Below are positions 37,501 through 41,797 of a DNA stretch of 64,000 bases, piece by piece. Positions within the stretch are counted from its first letter, which is position 1. Each line of letters begins with the position of its first letter. The stretch spans positions 105,111,319 through 105,175,318 of the forward strand of contig CP136066.1 in NCBI GenBank assembly GCA_032622095.1, given 5' to 3'. The DNA comes from Siphonodentalium dalli. Taxonomy: Eukaryota > Mollusca > Scaphopoda > Gadilida > Siphonodentaliidae. Under the pieces are notes generated by a model. That model was not told the origin of the DNA. It made no database searches and saw nothing but the letters and a program-made list of their open reading frames with translations. A program made the position numbers and the translations under genes.

Positions 37501-40500
37501 GCCACTCGACATGGACATTAACAATATACATGTAATAGTAACAATATGATACATAATTTAATATTATAAAAGGACATGTACCTCACAAGTTATGGTGATA
37601 CAATTAATGTGTTTTCTTTGTAATATGATGAAGCATAATTAGATTTTGTTCACATTAGTAATTTTTATTAATAAAAACCGAAACCGAGACTCAACTCTTT
37701 TTCCACAACCGAAACCGAAGCAAAATTTCACAACCGCCCATCTCTACTAAAAATGGACTTTTGATGATTACTTTGGCCACACTTTGGGACATAGGGCCCT
37801 GCGAACATTCGAATTCCATTATTTCGAATCTTGTTGACGTTGTTTTCGAATCTAATATCTCGCGGCATTCTCGGCGACGGTTGAGTCAAATGATGTCGTT
37901 TACGGTCAGCGTTTTTACCAGTTTCCTGTCGCACACACACGATTCGTCGGCTCGCCCGTTGATGAAATAACACTATTGTGCCGTCACATGGGGTCTATAA
38001 TGCTAGAAACAATGTGATGACTCTGAGCACCTTTAGATAATGATGGTATTGTTGAATCAATTTATTTTCTGGCCCACAGATCGGCATAATGGTCTCTGAG
38101 CTATTAAATATGCTTCCCACTATAAAAATTTGAATTGATATTGCAGTCCTTCGATTTTGAGGCGCGCAATTGCGCTTGCGCGCCTTGGCGCGCGCGGATC
38201 TAAAAACCAGCGAGTTATTAAATGCGTACGCCGAAAATTTCAAATGCGCGCCTCGGAAATTGCAACCAGTGAACGAGATTTTAACAAACAACACACCAAT
38301 GGTTAAACGCCGACAAGACTATTCACCATGTATCTTTCTCAGCAGGGATGACGTTGATTACGAACCTGGTAACAAAGATCAAAGCGGCGTCTTTCGCACT
38401 CAATGATTGGGGTGACACCTCATCACAACTGCTGCACGTGCGAGTTCCCGCAAAAAGCGTGTCAATTCATTGGCGGCCTCGTTTGATGTTTCGGCATGCG
38501 GGATTCGCCGATTCATTAGAATATTAGATTAAGGTTTATACTGTATCATCATTCATGTCGGATAGTGATGGTGACACTGCCTAAAAGGGCAAAAGTGTGC
38601 AATCTTAAAAGCGCTAATTCTAAAGATAATATGTGACAAATTAGTCCCCGACAAGCTGTCGCGTGTGCTCACTGGGATGTAATTCACAGGTGTGACATTA
38701 TTACTTTTAATTCACCGAGATATTAGGCCCATAAAAATAGCTATTCAATTCGGAATGGATGCTATTCAATTACAATAATTGACTAGCTATATACTAATCA
38801 AAATTTTAAAAGTAGTTTGCTCCATGGCAATCTGATTCCGGTAGCGATTCGGATTCCACTTCCGAGTTTGAAGCTTTAATCGAGTCTGATGAGCATGCGC
38901 TCTCAGAGGCGGAAGTCGACTAATTACCGTGATCAGATTCACCGGGATTGTTGATGTTATTATCATGTGGACTATTGTATAATATAAACTAGAGGTGCCA
39001 CGATTATTGATTTTGATAATCGGTCGTTAATAATCGACTATAATCGATTAATCGTACCTAATAATAATAACATCAGTGGAAGTATTCCGTAATATGGCCA
39101 ATTGTCATATTGGCTGGGTGCTGGTTAACTGCTACCGCTGCTTGTTTCAGGCATAGGCTGATGTAATTTTTGTGTTAATAAGGTGCATAATAAACCACCG
39201 GTAATGAGCACAATGTATTCTATACAAGCACATTTCTCGGCGATATCATGGTTATAATATTTGGGAGTTCATTGGAACGAACGTAGCAATTAATTTAACA
39301 GCCAAACATACAAGTAGGAATGCACGACGGACCGAAGGTGGTTCCTAAAAAAAGGAATCTAATGTTATGGAAACTATAAGTTTCAGCGAACTTCCAGAGC
39401 ATGGATAACAATTACAAAGGTGGGCACCTGCCCGCAAATTTCAGGACTCAGAACAAGTTAAGTATTTGGTAATAGTCAATTTCATTTAGCACTATAAGCG
39501 ATAGCCTGTACTAGTAACATATAAGTATACTTATACAAACAAAGTATACTTGCGGCAATAATACGGGGAGAATGTCGCTGATTAAAACGATGTAGACATG
39601 GTGCCGCCTTTCTTGTAGAAATATACGATGTCGGCATAACTTAATTTCAAAGCTGCAGTGCCACCATGCAATTTGAAGAATATATAATGACTCGAAGAGT
39701 AACCTTGTCATCAAATGAACTGCGGGCTGTCTGCAACATACCGGTATACTAGTAGTACTCAAGTTGTCGGAATCTCTGTGATACATTATCAAATGTTGTG
39801 AACCCCTCGGTTGTATTAAACTGGGTATTCAACAATAACCGGCATATTCCAACGTCAGAAATAAATAACGCAGATTAATCGACGACGGAAATTGTAATCG
39901 ATTATCGGCTTTATCAACGGTTCATCGATTATACGATTAATCGTGGCACCCCTAATATAAACATGTTTTATTTCTGTTTCTGTTGCCACACTTGGAATTA
40001 TACGTGTGTATCATTATACTTGTGTTTGTCTTTATTCAGTAATCATTTCATCGATGTTAATTTGAAGGCGCGCGCAAATCCCAAAAGCTCCGAGCAATAA
40101 ATCGCGCACCTACGTTTTCCAAATTCGAAGGACTGATATCGCCATTTGATTATAATCTTATGCTTACAGCATGACTGTTCCTTGAACCTTTTATATATAT
40201 ATTACATAGATATTATATAGTTGACAATCCCACAACCCACACAAGGGATTAATGCCGGTGTGTACGATGAATTATCTCATTACTCTCGGGCTCCAAATAA
40301 AAGTGCAGGCCCAAATAATAGTGCAGGGAGGAAATTCCATTTAAAGTTAATAAAAGTGCAGACCCAAATAATAGTACAGGGGGGAACTCTGAGCAAAACA
40401 TCAACATAACTGTGGTAAACAATTATTTTTATAGTAGGTCAGTTATAGGAATCAACATTATAGTATGTGGCATGTGGTGTTTTGTTCAATATTTAAATGT

Positions 40501-41797
40501 TCACATATATGCCATATACTTGAATATGTACATGCATAAAGTTATAAGCTCATCATTTTGATATCAGAATCATGTAGAAATCTTGAGTTTGTGATGATTT
40601 CTTTTTTCATACAAAATTAATAAACGTGCAGACCCAAATAAGCACCGTGCAGGGGGGGAAATTTCCCAAGAAAATAATAAACGTGCATGCATGTTTATTT
40701 GGAGCCCAAGAGTAGTAGTTACTTTTGTTTATGAACTCCTAGGATGTCAACACAATGTCTGATTCGATTCGAAATCGAATACCATTTACCTGATTCGATT
40801 CGGTATTCGATTTGATAGAACAAATCCGATTCGCAGGGGCCTATTGGGACAGTTTTGTAATCTTCTTCAAACTTCATTAAAGCACTTTATTTTGGAAACT
40901 GATTGTCCCTAGCATCAATTGTTATCAAAAGTTTGAGTAATAACCAACTGGATTTCAAAAGAAATGGTATTTGGTAAAAATATAAAATTTCATACCAAAA
41001 CTGTATCTCGATTTGCACATAATGTGCAAATCTGACAATATATCTGGCCATCATATCGCTTGGTAGACAAAACATGCCTGTCAGGCCGTCATCAAGACAT
41101 CCAGATGTATCACTGTTGGGAACCAAGGGCAAGGCACTGTTCCATTTTGTTTACACCTTGTTATATTTTGTTGGCAACTTGGTGGTTATCTCGACTGCGT
41201 TTTGTTGCGTAGATGGTTACACCACCCACGTTATATGGTGTTGACGGTTAGCTCGACCGCGTTGAATTTTACAACCCCTTTGGAGTAACGTTACGACAGC
41301 GTTGCGTTAACAATAACACTAAAACTGCATTGGATTGATATAATGTATTAATGATATTGATAATAATCATTTTTTTATAATGTCATTTTTTTAATGATGG
41401 TGATTTTTCAATGCGGTCCTAACATTACTTGATTCAATGCGGTCGAGATGGACTAATTTTGAGAATATGTGTGTTTTTGTCATTCAAAATTGTTGTTCAA
41501 CTGATGTTCAGTTCATAGCGATGACATTAGACATTTCTTATGGCATGAGACGCGTTTATAATATTAACGTTGGCCGACGTCTTGAAACTGAAAGAGCCTA
41601 TCCTAATTTCGAGGCATACAACCGAAATTTGCCCGTTACAATGCTATAATACCATAGGCATAGATCCCTCGGAGAAGTTCTTCTCTGAGACCCATTTCGT
41701 CGAACGTTGGTGTAACTGTGACATCATCACTTGTTTCAAACTCAATATTTTTTAAATTGTCGGGCATAACATGCCGTTCAGACATTTCTCTGGCCAT
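4519..41797 (-). CDS. EIF4A3: eIF4A3 (DDX48), DEAD-box RNA helicase of the exon junction complex, 11 exons
   Basis: This is the ATP-dependent RNA clamp of the exon junction complex, which is deposited upstream of splice junctions in the nucleus and acts in mRNA export, localisation and nonsense-mediated decay. The coding exons are 41653-41797, 29656-29728, 27978-28107, 25900-26032, 24385-24465, 23765-23906, 19963-20101, 15813-15928, 8416-8523, 7619-7746 and 4519-4535. All junctions are GT-AG and the phases agree, giving 403 residues (human about 411). Visible motifs are Q-motif [10 protein letters not shown] (49-58), motif I AQSGTGKT (74-81), PTRELA (106-111), GG (134-135), TPGR (155-158), DEAD (179-182), SAT (210-212), ARGID (330-334) and HRIGRSGR (355-362). 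The C-terminus ([20 protein letters not shown], then EMPMNVADLI) fits eIF4A3 rather than eIF4A1/2. The gene is unusually long because of repeat-filled introns of 0.5-11.9 kb. No defect is seen, so it is probably functional. UTR limits and the promoter are not determined. Confidence 0.97.
5338..5625 (+). repeat. pearl-like element, family 2, single-unit copy
   Basis: It starts GTCCCCCCGAAAGGGTGACTTCAT, contains one core unit (GGACGGAACC, ACTAAAGTTATCATCCAGAAACC), then GACGGACAGACGGATGG and a TAGTCCCCCGAAAAAATTT end. It is related to the multi-unit copy at 10243-11145. A separate end hairpin (TCCCCCGG ... TTCGGGGGACAAAAA) lies at 5895-5930. Confidence 0.65.
5935..7490 (+). repeat. pearl-like element, family 3, about eight 155-165-bp units (intron 10)
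   Basis: It begins AAAGTGTCAATGACACTGTAGCTCAACTT and runs through roughly eight units with ATGGCTGCTGGCGGCCATG, ACCCCAAAATGACTCGTTCC and TACGACCTGTAGCCCGCGCC. Next come an ACGGACACACGG microsatellite and CCATGGCAATA. The end hairpin is CTCAAACTTAC ... GTAAGTTGAG then CTAAAAA. The start and end share the inverted phrase AGCTCAACTT / AAGTTGAGCT. Confidence 0.85.
7619..7746 (-). CDS. EIF4A3: eIF4A3 exon 10 (motif VI and C-terminus)
   Basis: The exon is 128 nt, with acceptor TTTCAG|A and donor G|GTATGT. It encodes [20 protein letters not shown] then [20 protein letters not shown] and MN. It completes motif VI with the arginine fingers and carries the eIF4A3-specific C-terminal stretch. Confidence 0.97.
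7905..8268 (+). repeat. repeat fragments in intron 9: family 1 start and short family 3 copy
   Basis: Near 7927-7965 is ACAAGACATCGCTGGGGCGT plus GGCTAAATACGCCC, the family 1 start. From about 8020 a shortened family 3 copy has AAAATGACTCGTTCCCAT, one core unit and the terminal hairpin CTCAAACTTTAGAAGTAAAG TTGAGCTAAAAAT, ending near 8262. Confidence 0.7.
8382..8407 (-). repeat. degenerate copy of the 3' end of exon 9 inside intron 9
   Basis: On the minus strand CCTAATAATCATGAACTGCA repeats exon 9's CCTAATAATCGTGAATTGTA about 50 bp upstream, just past the donor. It resembles a local tandem duplication that decayed (PNNRELY becomes PNNHELH). Confidence 0.65.
8416..8523 (-). CDS. EIF4A3: eIF4A3 exon 9 (motif V)
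   Basis: The exon is 108 nt, with acceptor TTTCAG|T and donor AG|GTAAAG. It encodes [20 protein letters not shown] and [20 protein letters not shown] is motif V. The arginine of motif VI (HRIGR) is split across the exon 9/10 border. A degenerate copy of the exon's last 25 bases follows directly inside intron 9 (8382-8407). Confidence 0.97.
8902..10066. mobile_element. Mutator-like non-autonomous element, about 85-bp TIRs and 9-bp TSD
   Basis: The ends are inverted copies beginning TAGTCCAAGTCTTCTCGTAC and continuing through AAAACC[GA]GCTAA and TATTGGGATGG. The perfect 9-bp direct repeat TCACTGGAC flanks it (8893-8901 and 10067-10075). A long TIR with a 9-bp duplication fits the MULE superfamily. 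No transposase-like frame was found in the 1165 bp. Confidence 0.85.
10243..11145 (+). repeat. pearl-like element, family 2, about five units (intron 8)
   Basis: It starts TGTCCCCCGAAAAAGTGGCT. The units of about 130-165 bp carry GGGCCATAACTCTCGCAAAA, AATGGGCGGAGC, ATTCGAACTTGACCTGTATT and GAAGTTATCATCCGGAAACC. It ends with GCACGGACGGACACC and the hairpin TTCCCCCGAA ... TTCGGGGGACAAAAAT. Confidence 0.8.
12726..13730 (+). repeat. ACAAGAGGCTGATCATG dispersed repeat, related to 20229-21030
   Basis: It opens with AACAAGAGGCTGATCATGTT TAACCCAT and CGGCGATAG. The phrases CAATGTTAATCTTCT, GTGGCCCCTAAA and TCAATCAACCATGACAA appear twice (about 13245 and 13595) and again near 20960-21020. It is a diverged repeat of uncertain class. 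Confidence 0.55.
13955..14400 (+). repeat. degenerate pearl-like copy, family 4
   Basis: Two decayed units contain TCTAAGTCGAAAAAGGCCAA, GGTCTGTATTCTGGGCTGAG and AAATTTGGTTCCGATCAGAT. Then come GACAGATGGACGGACAATGA and a damaged end. The best copy of the family is at 22916-23175. Confidence 0.6.
15186..15812. other. intron 8 tail, nothing recognised
   Basis: Non-coding sequence just upstream (on the plus-strand coordinate) of exon 8. No repeat border or conserved peptide was seen. Confidence 0.4.
15813..15928 (-). CDS. EIF4A3: eIF4A3 exon 8 (RecA domain 2)
   Basis: The exon is 116 nt, with acceptor TTCTTAG| and donor AG|GTAAT. It encodes [20 protein letters not shown] and [18 protein letters not shown]. 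It enters in phase 0 and leaves with two bases of Ser320. The [10 protein letters not shown] stretch is the expected eIF4A-type motif. Confidence 0.97.
16511..16774. mobile_element. piggyBac-type MITE flanked by TTAA
   Basis: TTAA flanks both ends (16507-16510 and 16775-16778). The ends are CCCTTTCAGTGCCAGG and CCTGGCACTCAAAGGG. TTAA plus a CCCTTT terminus is the piggyBac signature. Inside, a 24-bp stem CAATGCATTCTCTTATATAT-GCGA repeats inverted around 16710. Confidence 0.85.
16779..19037. other. intron 7, mostly unassigned
   Basis: A 40-50-bp phrase (TCTGCTTCTT ... AATAAATGGTGG) occurs twice (about 17510-17545 and 17690-17718). CCCGACCTACCTG-like phrases occur near 16887 and 18862. No gene recognised. 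Confidence 0.45.
19038..19842. mobile_element. hAT non-autonomous element, 8-bp TSD AAATAAAG
   Basis: The ends are TAGACCCCGAAGCC and GGCTTCGGGCTCTA, inverted. AAATAAAG is perfectly repeated at 19030-19037 and 19843-19850. The sub-ends are rich in CGGCTGAGCC / GGCGGCGG. A TTAACCCTTTCAATACCG piggyBac-like end at 19559 is nested inside without a visible partner. Confidence 0.85.
19963..20101 (-). CDS. EIF4A3: eIF4A3 exon 7 (start of RecA domain 2, motif IV)
   Basis: The exon is 139 nt, with acceptor TTCCAG|T and donor AAG|GTCAG. It encodes [20 protein letters not shown] then [20 protein letters not shown] and CNTKRK. It contains the interdomain linker and motif [21 protein letters not shown] matches the eIF4A3 subfamily very closely. 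Confidence 0.97.
20229..21030 (+). repeat. ACGAGAGGCCGATCATG dispersed repeat (intron 6)
   Basis: It starts with the hairpin GCCGATCATGATCGGC, then ATGTTTAACCCATACCTTGG CGATAG, as at 12726. It ends in CAATGTTAATTTTTAAGCTC and GTGGCCCCTAAAATTCAATC. The class is unresolved. A similar ACAAGAGGTTGCACCACCGG start lies at 24098. Confidence 0.55.
21031..22915. other. intron 6 middle, no gene supported
   Basis: It contains a 155-codon open frame (22045-22512) without recognisable domains, which passes through a GCGGAAACCCTG transposon-end phrase. It is judged fortuitous. Confidence 0.5.
22916..23175 (+). repeat. pearl-like element, family 4, one unit
   Basis: GGGTCATAACTCCTTTAAAA, CCATATTCGAACTCGATCTG and TTTTGGGCTGAGAAACTCAC form one core unit. 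Next come GGACAGACAGACGGAG and GACGGACGGGCGAC. The end hairpin is ATGTTTACC-AGCAT-GGGTAAACAT (about 23147-23170). Confidence 0.75.
23268..23415 (+). repeat. truncated pearl-like family 1 start
   Basis: ACAAGAGCATCGCTAGGGCA TGGTAAAATATGC is followed by one partial core unit (GGACCATAACTCTTGTGAAA, GAACTTGACCTGTATTCTGC). No microsatellite or end hairpin follows. Confidence 0.7.
23765..23906 (-). CDS. EIF4A3: eIF4A3 exon 6 (motif III SAT)
   Basis: The exon is 142 nt, with acceptor ATCAG|GT and donor CG|GTAAA. It encodes [20 protein letters not shown] then [20 protein letters not shown] and IRILVK. SAT is the motif coupling ATP hydrolysis to domain closure. A fragment of a pearl-like repeat end begins about 18 bp upstream of the acceptor. 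Confidence 0.97.
23924..23955 (+). repeat. solo family 3 pearl-like terminus near exon 6 acceptor
   Basis: AAAAGTGTCAATGGAACTGT AGCTCAAGAT matches the start of the 5935 and 32857 elements. It begins about 18 bp from the exon 6 3' splice site (exon border 23906) in intron 5. Confidence 0.65.
24385..24465 (-). CDS. EIF4A3: eIF4A3 exon 5 (DEAD box)
   Basis: The exon is 81 nt, with acceptor TTCAG|AC and donor G|GTGAG. It encodes [20 protein letters not shown] then DEMLNK. The Walker B motif DEAD is intact. Both borders split codons (Asp161 and Gly188). Confidence 0.97.
24947..25010 (+). repeat. ACTAGCGGATGTACCCGGCG dispersed repeat start
   Basis: ACTAGCGGATGTACCCGGCG TTGCATGGGT resembles the CTAG..GGT.ACCCG module starts in the 54-63 kb array. 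It is a commonly dispersed invertebrate repeat whose class I cannot fix. Confidence 0.45.
25801..25878. mobile_element. 78-bp piggyBac-type palindromic MITE, intron 4
   Basis: TTAA at 25797-25800 and 25879-25882 flanks an almost perfect hairpin: CCCTTTCAGTGCAAAGTCCG to its inverted copy ending GGCACTGAAAGGG. It shares its end with the 16511 element. It lies about 16 bp inside intron 4 from the exon 4 donor. Confidence 0.88.
25900..26032 (-). CDS. EIF4A3: eIF4A3 exon 4 (motifs GG and TPGR)
   Basis: The exon is 133 nt, with acceptor TTTTCAG| and donor G|GTGAG. It encodes [20 protein letters not shown] and [20 protein letters not shown], then GRVF. These contain the GG and TPGR RNA-contact motifs of RecA domain 1. 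A 78-bp hairpin MITE sits 16 bp beyond its donor. The reading frame stays open through that insertion into intron 4. Confidence 0.97.
26247..26386. mobile_element. 140-bp palindromic MITE, intron 3
   Basis: GCTTAAAATGCTTAAACGGA CATGGTTTGTTCGAACAT inverts as ATGTTCGAACAAACCATGTC CGTTTAAGCTTTTAAGC. A weaker stem (AAAATAATTT / AAATTATTTT) occupies the centre. The target duplication is not clear. Confidence 0.75.
26703..27727. mobile_element. hAT-type element nested in the SINE, 6-bp TSD
   Basis: The ends are CAGGGACCGACCTAGC and GCTAGGTCGGTCCCTG, perfect over 16 bp. The flanks are GTACGT (26697-26702) and GTACGG (27728-27733); because the SINE sequence is known, the 6-bp duplication (one mismatch) is credible. 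The sub-end has CGCGCAATTGGCGCG. A transposase C-terminal remnant lies at 27378-27584. Confidence 0.85.
27378..27584 (+). pseudogene. remnant of hAT transposase C-terminal tail
   Basis: The open frame reads [20 protein letters not shown] then HTKNRK. An IEGP..F.FD.A.D.W tail followed by basic residues resembles the extreme C-terminus of ZNF862/KIAA1586-like hAT-derived proteins. The resemblance is from memory of the family pattern. The rest of the transposase (dimerisation region, RNase H fold) is absent, so this is a deletion derivative. Confidence 0.5.
27978..28107 (-). CDS. EIF4A3: eIF4A3 exon 3 (Walker A and motif Ia)
   Basis: The exon is 130 nt, with acceptor TTTCAG|A and donor AAG|GTATG. 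It carries the ATP-binding motif AQSGTGKT and motif Ia in [12 protein letters not shown]. The residue before PTRELA is Ser where animal eIF4A3 usually has Ala, and Gly follows where Val is usual. Both look like conservative lineage changes. It ends in phase 0. Confidence 0.96.
28560..29010 (+). repeat. scattered pearl-like fragments in intron 2
   Basis: AAAGGGCCATAAATCTTAAA, CAGACGGACGGACAGACAAT (28731-28750) and TTCTAAGTCGAAATAGGGGG ATAACTCC (about 28970-28995) match pearl core and microsatellite phrases, but no complete unit remains. Confidence 0.5.
29656..29728 (-). CDS. EIF4A3: eIF4A3 exon 2 (Q-motif)
   Basis: The exon is 73 nt, with acceptor TTCTAG| and donor CA|GTAAG. It encodes [20 protein letters not shown] followed by VIA. 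The Q-motif glutamine that contacts adenine is in SAIQQ. It enters with 2 nt of Gly49 and leaves with 2 nt of Gln73. It lies 11.9 kb from exon 1 across the largest intron. Confidence 0.95.
30593..30695. mobile_element. short element related to 40283-40712
   Basis: GGTCCCAAATAAGCACCATA, AAATAAAGAAACGTACCTGG and GTACGTTTATTTGGATCC match the phrases CCCAAATAAGCACCGTGCAG and ACGTGCATGCATGTTTATTT GGAGCCC of the intron 1 copy. The two ends form an imperfect inverted repeat. Confidence 0.6.
30700..32856. other. intron 1, no feature recognised
   Basis: About 2.1 kb without a repeat border that I can place. At 30905-31060 there is a CG-rich stretch with recurrent GCGTTGA / AACGCG words, echoed near 41170-41450. 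No coding signal. Confidence 0.4.
32857..34337 (+). repeat. pearl-like element, family 3, about eight units (intron 1)
   Basis: It starts AAAGTGTCAATGACACTGTA GCTCAACTT and has units of about 150-165 bp with AAGATGGCTGCTGGCGGCCA, GACCCCAAAATGACTCGTTC and GTACGACCTGTAGCCCGTGC. Then come ACGCACACACGCACGACGG and the hairpin CTCAAACTTTACAAAGTAAA GTTGAGCTAAAAAT. A hAT is inserted at its very end. Confidence 0.87.
34457..34567 (+). pseudogene. truncated BED-zinc-finger start of a hAT transposase
   Basis: Thirty-six codons from ATG read [19 protein letters not shown] then NICRKEFAW and a stop. V-W-x-Y-F and CxxC followed by R-K-x-F are the first half of a BED finger (the His pair is lost). It sits 120 bp inside the left TIR, where autonomous hATs start their transposase. 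Confidence 0.8.
34980..37282. repeat. 2.3-kb imperfect palindrome inside the hAT
   Basis: The left arm (34980 to about 35990) and right arm (about 36310 to 37282) are inverted copies throughout. Examples are TAGTCCAGTGCATTTATG / CATAAATGCACTGGACTA, GAACTAATTGCAACAGAATT / AATTCTGTTGCAATTAGTTC and GAGGTCATGTAACTCAATAA / TTATTGAGTTACATGACCTC-type pairs. Divergence is visible along the arms. The central spacer is about 300 bp. Confidence 0.88.
38825..38923 (+). pseudogene. acidic C-terminal coding remnant in the 38144 element
   Basis: The open stretch reads [20 protein letters not shown] then [12 protein letters not shown] and stop. Its Ser/Asp/Glu-rich end and position inside a transposon suggest the tail of a lost transposase exon. 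The family is not identified. Confidence 0.3.
38990..39954. mobile_element. hAT element with 8-bp TSD ATATAAAC
   Basis: The ends are TAGAGGTGCCACGATTATTG and TAATCGTGGCACCCCTA, with AATCGATTAATCG sub-end words. ATATAAAC is duplicated perfectly at 38982-38989 and 39955-39962. It is 965 bp with no transposase and is nested in the 38144-40135 element. Confidence 0.9.
40283..40712. mobile_element. TA-flanked MITE with CTCTYGGGCTCCAAATAAA ends
   Basis: The left end CTCTCGGGCTCCAAATAAA and right end TTTATTTGGAGCCCAAGAG are inverted, with TA on each side. The word CCCAAATAATAGTGCAG / CCCAAATAAGCACCGTGCAG repeats inside. It is related to the shorter copy at 30593. A TA duplication suggests Tc1/mariner-type mobilisation (inference). 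Confidence 0.7.
41653..41797 (-). CDS. EIF4A3: eIF4A3 exon 1 (N-terminus, residues 1-48)
   Basis: This exon encodes the variable N-terminus followed by the conserved stretch [20 protein letters not shown] and then ELLRGIYAY. The start at 41797 is chosen because it gives MAREMSER, has A at -3 and G at +4, and brings the protein near the family length. A second in-frame Met lies at 41785. The frame stays open upstream to a Met at 41953, so a longer N-terminus or an upstream exon cannot be excluded. The donor is G|GTATTA at 41652-41651. It ends in phase 1 and the glycine codon is completed by exon 2. Confidence 0.9.

Larger units (their letters stand above)
34338..37746. mobile_element. hAT element (3409 bp) with 8-bp TSD CTAAAAAT, containing a giant palindrome
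   Basis: The ends TAGAGATGGGCGGTT and AACCGCCCATCTCTA are inverted. CTAAAAAT is perfectly duplicated at 34330-34337 and 37747-37754. The sub-ends share CGGTTTCGGTTGT-like words. A BED-finger fragment lies near the left end, and 34980-37282 is one large inverted repeat. No complete transposase is present. Confidence 0.92.
38144..40135. mobile_element. CAG...CTG-ended hAT-like element with 6-bp TSD, interrupted by a second hAT
   Basis: CAGTCCTTCGATTTTGAGG at the left pairs with CCAAATTCGAAGGACTG at the right. The flanks are ATATTG (38138-38143) and ATATCG (40136-40141). The left sub-end is GCGCGCAATTGCGCTTGCGC GCC, like the sub-end at 26730. Removing the nested 38990-39954 element leaves about 1.0 kb. 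Confidence 0.65.
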
